Assembly (NCBI GenBank): GCA_963691715.1
Contig: OY829281.1
Span: forward strand, 620,001 to 684,000
Origin: HXMU1420-13 sp963691715
GTDB taxonomy: Bacteria; Bacteroidota; Rhodothermia; Balneolales; Balneolaceae
Length of the DNA: 64,000 nucleotides
Direction: 5' to 3'
The notes beneath the pieces were generated by a model. The model saw only the letters and a list, made by a program, of their open reading frames with translations, searched no databases and was not told where the DNA came from. A program made the position numbers and the translations under genes. Below are positions 19,384 to 28,225 of this stretch, piece by piece. Numbering within the stretch: the first letter of the stretch is position 1; every line of letters starts with the position of its first letter.

Positions 19384-19391
19384 ATAATCAA

Positions 19392-21173
19392 ATGAATCCA
19401 AATTCTAATAATAAAGCCGTTGATAAAACCTTAATCAAGCGGCTTTATTTTTTTAGTAAACCCTATCGATGGTTTATTTTACTCGCAGTTATTTTAACTC
19501 TTGCGACCTCATTTCTTGGAACCATTAGACCAAAACTTACGCAAATTGCCATTGATGATTATATTGCAATTGGTGATTTTGATGGATTACTTAAAATTAT
19601 ACTATTACTTTTTCTCGCCCTTCTAGGAGAATTTTTATTATTGATGACGAATACCTACCTCACTCGATGGTTTGGTCAAGGAACCCTATATTCGTTACGG
19701 AATGCAATTTTTGAAAAGATCAAATCACTTCACATTCAGTTTTTTGATAAAAATCCAATTGGCCGCCTTATTACAAGAACAACAAGCGATGTTGAAGCGC
19801 TCTCTGAATTATTATCCGACGGTGTAGTAGCAATAATAGGGGATTGTTTCAGAATCATATTTATTCTCTTTTTTATGTTTAGCATGAATTGGGAACTAAG
19901 TATAGTTACCATTGCGGTATTGCCCTTTCTTTTTTATGCTACTTTTTGGTTCAAAGAGAAAGTTCGGATAGCATTTCTTAAGGTTCGGGATCAAATATCG
20001 AATTTAAATTCCTTTGTCCAAGAGCACATCAATGGAATGGATATAGTTCAGCTATTTAATAGAGAAAAAAAACAACATGAAAAATTTAAAAAAATAAATG
20101 CTGCCCATAGAGATGCACATCTTGAAACTATTTTTTATTTCTCAATTTTTTGGCCACTTGTAGAGGTATTTTCAAGTTTTTCCATGGCTCTTATAGTATG
20201 GTATGGTGGAGGTAGGGCTTTAATGGGTGGAGTCTCATTTGGCGTATTATTGGCATTCATCCAATATTCACGTCAATTTTTTGCTCCTATAAGAGGGTTG
20301 TCTGAAAAATTTAATACTCTTCAATCTGCACTAGCATCTTCAGAACGCATATTTAGCGTTATAGATACAACCTCAGATATTATCGAATGTGAAGAGCCCA
20401 AACAAATAGATAACCCAAAAGGAATAATTCATTTCGAAAATGTGTGGTTCAGATATAATGAAAGTGAAGATTGGATTTTAAAAAATATCAGTTTCAGTGT
20501 AAACGCTGGTGAAAATGTAGCCATTGTTGGAGCAACAGGTGCTGGAAAAACAACCATCATTAATCTACTTCTTCGTTTCTATGAAATTCAAAAAGGAACT
20601 ATTAAGATAGATGGAATAAATATTAAAGATTTAGCACTATTCGATCTTCGTTATTACTTTAGTCTTGTTCTTCAAGATCATTCGTTATTTACCGGCTCTA
20701 TAATAGATAATATTACACTGGGAAATGAACAGATTAGTCGTGATCAAGTTATAAAAGCCGCTCATCAAGTTGAAGCCCATAGATTTATTGAAAAACTACC
20801 AAATTCCTACGATTATATGTTAAAGGAACAAGGAAAGTCTCTATCTATGGGGCAAAAACAACTTATTTGTTTTGTTCGTGCAATGGTGTATAACCCGAAA
20901 ATTTTAGTTCTAGATGAAGCTACATCAAGCGTTGACTCCGAAACAGAAGCTTTGGTTACCGAAGCAAGTCGAAAGATGATGGAGGGTAGAACATCAATCG
21001 TTGTAGCACATCGCCTATCAACAATACAACATGCAGACACAATTTTAGTAATGAATAAGGGAGAAATTAGAGAGAAAGCACCACATTCAGAGCTTATACA
21101 AGTAAAAGATGGGATTTATAGAAAATTATATGAGTTGCAATACAAACAAGAAACTGATTCTACAGAAGAATAA
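19392..21173 (+). CDS. ABC exporter half-transporter with degenerate signature (subunit 2 of probable heterodimer)
   Basis: A 593-residue ABC half-exporter: six-helix membrane domain, then a nucleotide-binding domain with Walker A 380-387 (GATGAGKT), signature L484-SMGQ and Walker B D508-E509. It complements the subunit at 16105: this one keeps the catalytic Glu but has a non-canonical signature (LSMGQ). Pairing the two would give one consensus site and one degenerate site, as in known heterodimeric exporters. It starts 8 nt after the RNase Z stop, so cotranscription is likely. Confidence 0.88.
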   Translation: MNPNSNNKAVDKTLIKRLYFFSKPYRWFILLAVILTLATSFLGTIRPKLTQIAIDDYIAIGDFDGLLKIILLLFLALLGEFLLLMTNTYLTRWFGQGTLYSLRNAIFEKIKSLHIQFFDKNPIGRLITRTTSDVEALSELLSDGVVAIIGDCFRIIFILFFMFSMNWELSIVTIAVLPFLFYATFWFKEKVRIAFLKVRDQISNLNSFVQEHINGMDIVQLFNREKKQHEKFKKINAAHRDAHLETIFYFSIFWPLVEVFSSFSMALIVWYGGGRALMGGVSFGVLLAFIQYSRQFFAPIRGLSEKFNTLQSALASSERIFSVIDTTSDIIECEEPKQIDNPKGIIHFENVWFRYNESEDWILKNISFSVNAGENVAIVGATGAGKTTIINLLLRFYEIQKGTIKIDGINIKDLALFDLRYYFSLVLQDHSLFTGSIIDNITLGNEQISRDQVIKAAHQVEAHRFIEKLPNSYDYMLKEQGKSLSMGQKQLICFVRAMVYNPKILVLDEATSSVDSETEALVTEASRKMMEGRTSIVVAHRLSTIQHADTILVMNKGEIREKAPHSELIQVKDGIYRKLYELQYKQETDSTEE

Positions 21174-21262
21174 GATGGCATGAATACTTATTAAATTTTC
21201 AAGAGTGAATTTAAGTAGGGTTATCAATGAAACAATCTAAATTACAAATTGTACGTCAATCA

Positions 21263-21853
21263 TTAACACCTCAATTTCCCTAAGAATATTGAATACGTAT
21301 ACAATCCAAAATATGCATGCTTAACGAGCTTAAACTCTTGTTCAAAATACTTTTCTAATTTCTTAATCAGATTAAGTTCAAAATTTACATGATTCATTTT
21401 CATCCAATTAGAAAAATAATGGATAGGAGTTGAGTTAAAATCTACAACAAGAATAAATGCTTCTTTCTTAAGATGATATGTTATTGCGCTGATATTAGTA
21501 TCTATATCTGGCATCATTGAAAGTGAATATGAGCACAAAATCATATCTAAACTGTTGGCTTCAAACGTATGCTTATCGTATTTCATATTCTTGTAAATAA
21601 CAGAAGTATGGTTTGATTTTAGAAGCATATCTGATGATAAATCCAAGCCAATGATTTCAGATGTAGGATATTTTTTACATAGTGTATGAAGATGTTTCCC
21701 AGTACCACAACCAAGATCTAATATTCGTGATTTTTTAGGAAGATCAGGCAATAAGTTTTTTACTTTAGAACGGCCAAATAAAAAAGACCATCGTGTAAGA
21801 TCATAAAATGATGAATGTAACTTATAATACGATGTTAGATCTTTGGGAATCAT
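21263..21853 (-). CDS. btaB: SAM-dependent methyltransferase, probable BtaB (betaine-lipid N-methyltransferase)
   Basis: A 196-residue class I methyltransferase with motif I ILDLGCGTGKHL and motif II-like SEIIGLDLSSDML. The opening YYKLHSSFYDLTRWSFLFGR resembles BtaB and related lipid methyltransferases. Next to a BtaA homologue, the best reading is BtaB, which trimethylates diacylglycerylhomoserine to the betaine lipid DGTS. Its ATG overlaps the btaA stop by 4 nt, so the two are translationally coupled. Without the btaA neighbour I would call it only a class I methyltransferase. Confidence 0.75.
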   Translation of the reverse strand: MIPKDLTSYYKLHSSFYDLTRWSFLFGRSKVKNLLPDLPKKSRILDLGCGTGKHLHTLCKKYPTSEIIGLDLSSDMLLKSNHTSVIYKNMKYDKHTFEANSLDMILCSYSLSMMPDIDTNISAITYHLKKEAFILVVDFNSTPIHYFSNWMKMNHVNFELNLIKKLEKYFEQEFKLVKHAYFGLYTYSIFLGKLRC

Positions 21854-22974
21854 TTCTTAATTCCTATATAAGTTCCTGTGTATGTTCCAACACGATCATG
21901 TTTAAGTAACAAATCATTGTCAATTTTTTTAAAGTTGAAAAAATGATGAGCTACTAATGGAATAAAATTAATATCACTAAATGCAGTTCGGAACAAGATT
22001 TTCGAATTTGATTCCGACCGATCAATGATTAATTCCCAAAGTCGATTAAGTTGGTGTTTATTATTGTTTACTAACCAATCCATGTGATCTAGCAAAACAA
22101 AATGGGTGTAGTTTTGAAAAGTATTCTCTAAATGATGGATAATACTTATAGTTTGAAAGGTGATTTTATCTACATTTCTTTTTAACGTTAGAAAATTTGA
22201 TGGGTGATATACACTGTTATCATCCGGAGTTAGAGCGGGTAAACATAAATATCTGCCCCAATAAGGATTATTTACTGCACCTTGATCCACAAATATTTGT
22301 TTCAATGATTTTCTACAAAACAAATGAATATCTCCAATTGCTTTTTGCTGTTCAATTGGAATCCCCGCTAAACTTAAAAATACACTTGAAGACCATAACT
22401 TCTTTTCTAATCCAGACCATAGTTTTTTTTCAATTTGCTTGAATTGTATTTCACGGTTGGTTAAATCTGTTTCTGTTGCCAATTCTAAAATGGAGGTTCT
22501 AAGTCTTTTTCTTTTGATAACTAAATTTAAAAAACGAGCAAAAACTCCTGAGCCTCCATAAAATATCAAACCTTTTCCATTTGCTTTAAAATAATGGATA
22601 TGGGTATTCCAAAAATATCGACTTTCAGGTGCTAACGTCGATTTTATTGAATCATAGATTTCAAGATAGTTTTTTGATTTCCCATACCAGAAAAAGTTGT
22701 AAAAAGATGATTGATCAGTATACTTGATCATTTTAAGTTTCAAATCTAAAAGTGCATTTTGCCGATAATTTATGTCAACGGAATGAATCAAGTTAGGTTC
22801 ATCTAGAAGGTAAGAAAGAGCATTACATCCCGCACTGGTAATCATCAGAATATTACTGCTTGTATCAAAACCTAATAGTGAGCGATCAACTTGTTCATCT
22901 TCCCAACACATAGCATAAATCAGAAAACTCTGATGGATAAACCTAAACCATAAATGAGAAAAACTCAGATTCAT
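21850..22974 (-). CDS. btaA: DUF3419 protein, probable BtaA (SAM:diacylglycerol 3-amino-3-carboxypropyltransferase)
   Basis: A 374-residue protein. YAMCWEDEQVDRSLLGFD, then ILMITSAGCNALSYLLDEP and IHSVDINYRQNALLDLKL, are the BtaA/DUF3419 signature: a SAM-binding fold specialised for transfer of the aminocarboxypropyl group rather than methyl. BtaA makes diacylglycerylhomoserine, the first step of DGTS betaine-lipid synthesis. A further conserved stretch, HFVLLDHMDWL, is also typical. Gene order btaA-btaB with overlap matches the known Rhodobacter-type operon. Many bacteria induce it under phosphate limitation; I saw no pho box that I could defend. Confidence 0.82.
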   Translation of the reverse strand: MNLSFSHLWFRFIHQSFLIYAMCWEDEQVDRSLLGFDTSSNILMITSAGCNALSYLLDEPNLIHSVDINYRQNALLDLKLKMIKYTDQSSFYNFFWYGKSKNYLEIYDSIKSTLAPESRYFWNTHIHYFKANGKGLIFYGGSGVFARFLNLVIKRKRLRTSILELATETDLTNREIQFKQIEKKLWSGLEKKLWSSSVFLSLAGIPIEQQKAIGDIHLFCRKSLKQIFVDQGAVNNPYWGRYLCLPALTPDDNSVYHPSNFLTLKRNVDKITFQTISIIHHLENTFQNYTHFVLLDHMDWLVNNNKHQLNRLWELIIDRSESNSKILFRTAFSDINFIPLVAHHFFNFKKIDNDLLLKHDRVGTYTGTYIGIKK

Positions 22975-23073
22975 TAATTTTGTAAAAGAAGCATTGAATT
23001 AGTTTAAACTTACAAACTATTTGGTAGCGAATTTGTATTTTTACGTACTAAAAAAAGATTTGATTTACTGCGC

Positions 23074-23334
23074 ATGAACAAAATTGAAGAAGTACAAAAG
23101 AAAATTGGTAAAACTGTTGAAGAAACAGGTGATTTAATCCAAGAAAAAATTGAACAAACATATGACGATCTTATTGATCGTATAAAGGAAGATCGAGATT
23201 GGATTGAACGAGAAATCCGACATGAATATAGAAATGCTCGAAGATATGTTCGAGCAAATCCAGAAAAAGGAATTGGAATTGCTCTCGCAGCAGGTGTTGT
23301 AATCGGAATATTGTTAGGTAGATCAACAAAATAA
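23074..23334 (+). CDS. Small YqjD/ElaB (DUF883)-like membrane-anchored protein
   Basis: An 86-residue protein with a charged amphipathic helix through about residue 60 and one C-terminal membrane helix (KGIGIALAAGVVIGILLGR). This is the shape of the YqjD/ElaB family, inner-membrane proteins that bind ribosomes in Escherichia coli stationary phase. It sits just upstream of prfB with a 9-nt gap, consistent with cotranscription. Similarity rests on architecture, so homology is probable rather than certain. Confidence 0.6.
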   Translation: MNKIEEVQKKIGKTVEETGDLIQEKIEQTYDDLIDRIKEDRDWIEREIRHEYRNARRYVRANPEKGIGIALAAGVVIGILLGRSTK

Positions 23335-23343
23335 AAGATAGAA

Positions 23344-24463
23344 ATGGCTATAAATAAAGATCATTTGCAGACAAATTATGAGCGGTTAGATGCGCTCAGG
23401 GGGTATCTTTGACTATGAAAAAAGAAAAGTTCGTGTCATTGAATTAACCGAAAGAACCCAAAATCCAGAATTTTGGAGTGACCCAGCCAATGCAAGAGTT
23501 GTTATGCAGGAACTAGATAATGAGAAAAGTCTTGTTAAAGGATGGGATGATTTAAATTCTATACGCGAAAGCATACAAGTATTCTTGGAATTTCAGGAAA
23601 TGGGTGAAGATGTAGAACAAGAACTCGATTCAGAATATAATACATTATTAAAAGGATTAGATGCTCTAGAACTACGCAATATGTTGAAAGGCGCAGATGA
23701 TCATCGCGATGCTGTGGTTACTTTTAACCCTGGAGCTGGTGGTACTGAGAGTCAGGATTGGGGACAAATGTTATATCGAATGTATATTAGATGGGCAGAA
23801 AGAAGTGGCTTTAAGGTTTCCGTAATAGACTACCAAGATGGAGATGTTGCAGGAATTAAGAGTGCTACTCTAGAAATTCAAGGAAATAATGCATATGGAT
23901 TCTTGAAGGCAGAATCTGGTGTTCATCGATTAGTTCGTGTTTCACCTTTCGATAGCAATGCAAGACGCCATACATCTTTTTGTTCAGTATTCATATCACC
24001 ATTAATTGATGATACCATAGAGATTGACATTAATGATAGTGATGTGGAATTACAACGATTCCATTCAAGTGGTGCGGGAGGGCAGAATGTAAACAAAGTT
24101 GAGACCGGTGTACGTCTAGTCTGGACAGGAACTCTCTCTGATGGCACCGAACAGAGAGTGGTAGCAGAATGCCAACAAGAGCGCTCCCAGCTTCAGAATC
24201 GAGAAAAAGCTATGATACTGCTTAAATCGAGAATCTATGAGCTTGAAATTGAAATTAAAGAAGCTGAAAAGGCTCGTCTAGAAGGCTCGAAAGGAAAAAA
24301 TGAATGGGGTTCTCAAATTCGTAGCTATGTATTTGATGATCAACGTGTAAAAGACCACCGCACAAATCATGAGACATCAAACGTGAATGCAGTTATGGAT
24401 GGTGATTTAGATGCCTTTATCAAAGCATATCTACTCATGATTTCAACCCAAGAACTATCTTAA
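23344..24463 (+). CDS. prfB: Peptide chain release factor 2 with +1 programmed frameshift
   Basis: RF2 terminates translation at UGA and UAA. The zero frame starts at ATG 23344, reads 22 codons (MAINKDHLQTNYERLDALRG...) and hits TGA at 23410-23412. Slipping +1 there continues at 23411 in the frame DYEKRKVRVIELTERTQNPE, giving about 372 residues, the normal RF2 length. Its features are intact: SPF tripeptide (RVSPFDSNARR) for stop recognition and the GGQ loop (SSGAGGQNVNKVETG). Reading only the open frame from 23390 would cut off the true N-terminus. Expression is autoregulated: low RF2 slows termination at the UGA and promotes the shift. Confidence 0.95.
23398..23413 (+). promoter_or_regulatory. 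prfB +1 recoding site (SD-like AGGGGG, slippery CTT TGA C)
   Basis: The bases AGGGGGTATCTTTGAC match the Escherichia coli prfB frameshift signal base for base: a Shine-Dalgarno-like AGGGGG, two codons of spacing, CTT in the P site and a UGAC stop in the A site. Confidence 0.95.
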
Positions 24464-24477
24464 CATATATCAGTCCA

Positions 24478-26049
24478 TTGAATTTGAATTTTGATTTCTT
24501 AGTAATTGGAAGTGGATTAGCGGGCTTATCGTTCGCCTTAAAAGCTGCTGAGTTCGGAACGGTAGCTGTGGTAACCAAAAGAGAAATTACAGAAGCAAAT
24601 ACAAGTTATGCCCAAGGTGGTATTTCTGGAGTGATGGATTTTAGTACAGACTCTTTCGAAAAACATGTAAATGACACCCTCGAAGCAGGCGCAGGTTTAA
24701 ATGATCGTGCAGCAGTAGAAATTATGGTGAAAGAGGGGCCAAGACTTATCACTGACTTGATAGATCTTGGAGTGAACTTCACAAAGAAAAATGGCCAATT
24801 ACATTTAGGTCGGGAAGGCGGTCATTCTGAAAACCGTGTTGTACATGCTGCTGATGCTACAGGTTGGGAAGTTGAAAACGTAATGGTGAAAAATGTTCGA
24901 AAACATCCAAATATTACAGTTTTTGAGCATCATTTTGCGATGGAATTACTCACTGAACATCATCTGGGAAAAAAAGTAAAGTATCTTAAAAATGTGACCT
25001 GTTTTGGGGCCTATATTTTAGATGAAGCCACTGAAACAGTACACAGGATGCTTGCGAAAGTAACCATATTAGCGAGCGGTGGGGCTGGAGCTGTGTATGC
25101 CAAAACAACAAATCCTGATGTAGCCACTGGGGATGGGATAGCTATGGCATACAGAGCTAAAGCAAAAATTAAAAATATGGAATTTGTCCAATTCCATCCC
25201 ACAGCATTGAATGTCCCTGAATCAGATTCATTTTTGATTTCAGAAGCCCTTAGAGGTCATGGTGCTATACTTCGCAATTCTGATGGTGAGGCATTTATGG
25301 CCCAATATGATGCCCGAAAGGAATTAGCACCTCGTGATATCGTTGCCCGGGCTATAGATGATCAATTGAAGAAAAGAGGGGATAAATCTGTGTATTTAGA
25401 TATAACTCATAAACAGGCAGATGAAGTTATTTCGTCGTTCCCGAATATTTATGAAACATGTTTAACCTACGGGATTGATATCACTAAACAATGGATACCT
25501 GTTGTGCCTGCTGCGCATTACTTTTGCGGAGGTGTAGAAACCGACATAAATGGTAGAACTTCCATTCAACGATTATTCGCATGTGGTGAAGTTGCCTGTA
25601 CTGGAGTTCATGGAGCTAATCGGTTGGCGTCTAATAGTTTGCTAGAGGCACTTTTTTTTGCTGATCAAGCTATAAAATTTGCATCAAAAGATATTGATGT
25701 ATTAACATTTAATACTTCCATACCTGAGTGGGACGAGACTGGTACATTTAATAACAAAGAATGGGTATTGATTTCACATAATCGCGAAGAATTACAGCAA
25801 ATAATGAGTGACTATGTAGGAATTGTTCGAAGTGATTTACGCTTAGAACGAGCGCTAAGAAGACAAACTCTTTTATATGAAGAAGTAGAAGAATTCTATA
25901 TGCGCACTAAAGTAAGTATACCTTTAATAGAATTGAGAAACTTAATCAGCATAGCTTACTTAATTATAATTGCAGCAATGAATAGGAAAGAAAGTTTAGG
26001 CTTACATTACAATCTCGATTTTGAAGATTATTCCAAGAACTATGATTAA
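24478..26049 (+). CDS. nadB: L-aspartate oxidase
   Basis: A 523-residue flavoprotein: FAD-binding GSGLAGLSFALKAAEFG at the N-terminus, then TSYAQGGISGVM, HLGREGGHSENRVVH, ILASGGAGAVYAKTTNPDVA, EFVQFHPTALN and GVHGANRLASNSLLEAL. These are the L-aspartate oxidase landmarks. NadB converts L-aspartate to iminoaspartate, the first step of de novo NAD synthesis; nadA and nadC are not nearby. The start is TTG at 24478, 14 nt after prfB. Its stop overlaps the coaE start. Confidence 0.92.
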   Translation: MNLNFDFLVIGSGLAGLSFALKAAEFGTVAVVTKREITEANTSYAQGGISGVMDFSTDSFEKHVNDTLEAGAGLNDRAAVEIMVKEGPRLITDLIDLGVNFTKKNGQLHLGREGGHSENRVVHAADATGWEVENVMVKNVRKHPNITVFEHHFAMELLTEHHLGKKVKYLKNVTCFGAYILDEATETVHRMLAKVTILASGGAGAVYAKTTNPDVATGDGIAMAYRAKAKIKNMEFVQFHPTALNVPESDSFLISEALRGHGAILRNSDGEAFMAQYDARKELAPRDIVARAIDDQLKKRGDKSVYLDITHKQADEVISSFPNIYETCLTYGIDITKQWIPVVPAAHYFCGGVETDINGRTSIQRLFACGEVACTGVHGANRLASNSLLEALFFADQAIKFASKDIDVLTFNTSIPEWDETGTFNNKEWVLISHNREELQQIMSDYVGIVRSDLRLERALRRQTLLYEEVEEFYMRTKVSIPLIELRNLISIAYLIIIAAMNRKESLGLHYNLDFEDYSKNYD

Positions 26050-26638
26050 AGTTGGAGTAACAGGAGGGATTGGAGCAGGTAAAACTACGTTTTGCGAAAC
26101 TTGGGAAAATTTAGGTGCATATGTGGTTTATGCAGATGATTTTGCAAAAAACTTAATGATTACCGACAATGTAGTTATTACACAAATACGGCAAATTTTT
26201 GGGGATCAATCTTATTTAGAAAATGGTGATGTAAACACAGGTTTTTTAGCCAACCAAGCATTTAATCATGATAGAGTGAATGAACTTAATTCCATTATAC
26301 ATCCCGTATTATGGAAAAAAATAAATGAATTAGCTCTTCAAAAAGAGAAAGATGGAGTTAAAATTTTTGTAAAAGAAGCTGCAATCTTACTACAAAAAGG
26401 TCGTCCAAACGATATAGATTATGTAATACTTCTTGATGCAGACCAATCGAATAGAATAGAGCGAGTTAAAACAAGGGATAATACAACTTCAGATTTAGTT
26501 GTTGATCGAATGAATAAGCAACAGAAATTTAGTGAAGTTAAACACCTGGCTGATTTTATTGTATTCAATAATGAAGACAAGAGTGAGTTAGAAAAAAAAG
26601 CAAACGAGTTATATAAATTTCTAATTTCGAAAAATTAA
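26042..26638 (+). CDS. coaE: Dephospho-CoA kinase
   Basis: A 198-residue protein with the P-loop GVTGGIGAGKTTFCETW at the very N-terminus, then YADDFAKNLM and NSIIHPVLW, and a lid region. CoaE phosphorylates the 3'-hydroxyl of dephospho-CoA, the last step of CoA biosynthesis. I take the ATG at 26042, which overlaps the nadB stop; an upstream TTG at 26021 would add seven residues with no family support. Coupling to nadB is evident from the overlap. Confidence 0.9.
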   Translation: MIKVGVTGGIGAGKTTFCETWENLGAYVVYADDFAKNLMITDNVVITQIRQIFGDQSYLENGDVNTGFLANQAFNHDRVNELNSIIHPVLWKKINELALQKEKDGVKIFVKEAAILLQKGRPNDIDYVILLDADQSNRIERVKTRDNTTSDLVVDRMNKQQKFSEVKHLADFIVFNNEDKSELEKKANELYKFLISKN

Positions 26639-26705
26639 ATATTTTAGGTCTAGTTTCTGATAAAAAAACATCCTTATATTATTAGAAAAGCGCTTCCATA
26701 AATAT

Positions 26706-27737
26706 ATGCAAACTTCATTCAACGACCGATTAGTAACTCTAGAAGAGTATATTATTCAATCCCAAAACAGATTTCCTGGTGCAACAGGAGAATTGTCACA
26801 GCTTTTAAGAGATATTGGCCTTGCCTCGAAAATTATCTCTCGAGAAGTGAACAAAGCTGGAATAACAAATATTCTAGGCGTTGATGGATCAACCAATGTT
26901 CATGGAGAAGATGTAAAAAAATTAGATTTATTTGCAGATCATCAGCTTATTTCAGCATTAGAGCGATCACAAATTACGTCTATGGTAATCTCCGAAGAAA
27001 ATGATGGTATTGTTAGACTTGGAAGCTCAAATGGTAGATATATTGTTTATTTAGATCCACTCGATGGCTCATCAAATATTGATGTGAATGTATCAGTGGG
27101 TTCAATATTTTCTATTTATATGCGCGAAGCGCGTTTTGATCCTGCAATTAATGAAAATGATGCGTTACAACCAGGTACTCGCCAAGTTGCAGCCGGATAT
27201 GTGTTATATGGTTCGAGTACAATATTAGCATACACCACAGGCTTGGGAGTGTCTTTGTTTACGCTCGATCCAAGTATAGGGGAGTTTATTTTGTGCAGTC
27301 GAAATGTAAGAATACCTAATTTTGGAACTATCTATAGCATAAATGAAGGGAGCTATAATACATGGGATTATGGATTAAAGAAGTTTATAAAATATTGTCA
27401 GGAATATGACCCAGATTCTCAAAGACCATACACTACAAGATACATTGGTTCAATGGTTGCGGACGTGCATCGTACGCTAATTAAAGGTGGGATTTTTATT
27501 TATCCCCACAGTGCTAAATACCCAAGCGGAAAACTTAGATTAATGTATGAATGTAATCCATTAAGTATGATTATGGAACAGGCTGGTGGTATGGCAACCA
27601 ATGGAGAACAGCGAATACTGGAGATTGAACCCAAAGCAATTCATGAACGATCACCAATTTATATGGGATCTCCTGAAAATGTATTAAAAGCAATGGATTT
27701 TTTAGTTGAATATGCAGAGGAAGAAATACACGAATAA
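26706..27737 (+). CDS. fbp: Class I fructose-1,6-bisphosphatase
   Basis: A 343-residue protein with the metal-binding motif YLDPLDGSSNIDVNVSVG, the substrate-binding tract RYIGSMVADVHRTLIKGGI and the late signature KLRLMYECNPLSMIMEQAGG. The enzyme removes the 1-phosphate of fructose-1,6-bisphosphate in gluconeogenesis. Length and motif order are normal. It follows coaE after 67 nt and converges with the DUF192 gene. Confidence 0.93.
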   Translation: MQTSFNDRLVTLEEYIIQSQNRFPGATGELSQLLRDIGLASKIISREVNKAGITNILGVDGSTNVHGEDVKKLDLFADHQLISALERSQITSMVISEENDGIVRLGSSNGRYIVYLDPLDGSSNIDVNVSVGSIFSIYMREARFDPAINENDALQPGTRQVAAGYVLYGSSTILAYTTGLGVSLFTLDPSIGEFILCSRNVRIPNFGTIYSINEGSYNTWDYGLKKFIKYCQEYDPDSQRPYTTRYIGSMVADVHRTLIKGGIFIYPHSAKYPSGKLRLMYECNPLSMIMEQAGGMATNGEQRILEIEPKAIHERSPIYMGSPENVLKAMDFLVEYAEEEIHE

Positions 27738-27739
27738 TT

Positions 27740-28225
27740 CTAAAATCGGATTTTCATACCTTCTACAATACCGTGTTCCAAAGCATAACCCGCATTAGTC
27801 TCAACAACAAACCTTGCAGGAAAATCAGAAGGTAAGCTGGCTTCTGAAAATGGGGTAGTATCTGGGTAAATTCTAACAATCGATGAATCAGCTCCTACAT
27901 ACATAATATCTAGCGATAATGGCGTATTTGCCATCCAAAAACTTAAGGGACGATTTTCATCAAATATAAAAAGCATACCTTCATCGCTTCCCATTTCTCT
28001 AACATCCATCAAGCCTTGATTGCGTTCCATTTGCTCATCAGCAATAGCAATTTGTAATGTTCGAACATCAATTCCATCTTCATCAACGAATGTGAGTTCA
28101 CTTTCTAGTGTTATGGTGCGCCCTTTTGGTGAATCGGAAGATTTTTTCGATTCTGATTGAGAACACGCAAGTAGTATGCTAAATGCAATTAAAAATGCAC
28201 ATTTATTTAATTTCAAATTTGACAT
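27740..28225 (-). CDS. DUF192 domain lipoprotein
   Basis: A 161-residue protein with a lipoprotein signal (ILLACSQS, cysteine near 21). The DUF192 core follows: LQIAIADEQMERNQGLMDV, GMLFIFDENRPLSFWMANTP, SLDIMYVGADSSIV, RFVVETNAGYALEHGI. DUF192 proteins are small beta-barrels of unknown role, often exported. It overlaps the 3' end of the BNR-repeat gene by 23 nt on the same strand, so it is probably cotranscribed with it. Confidence 0.85.
   Translation of the reverse strand: MSNLKLNKCAFLIAFSILLACSQSESKKSSDSPKGRTITLESELTFVDEDGIDVRTLQIAIADEQMERNQGLMDVREMGSDEGMLFIFDENRPLSFWMANTPLSLDIMYVGADSSIVRIYPDTTPFSEASLPSDFPARFVVETNAGYALEHGIVEGMKIRF

Noticed and set aside
18881..19387. Alternative frames in the RNase Z tail (plus-strand 149 and minus-strand 125 codons)
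   Set aside because: They are shadows of the repetitive glycine/arginine-rich region and show no domain of their own.
26021..26041. TTG start seven codons upstream of coaE
   Set aside because: The ATG at 26042 starts right before the P-loop and overlaps the nadB stop, a normal coupled start.
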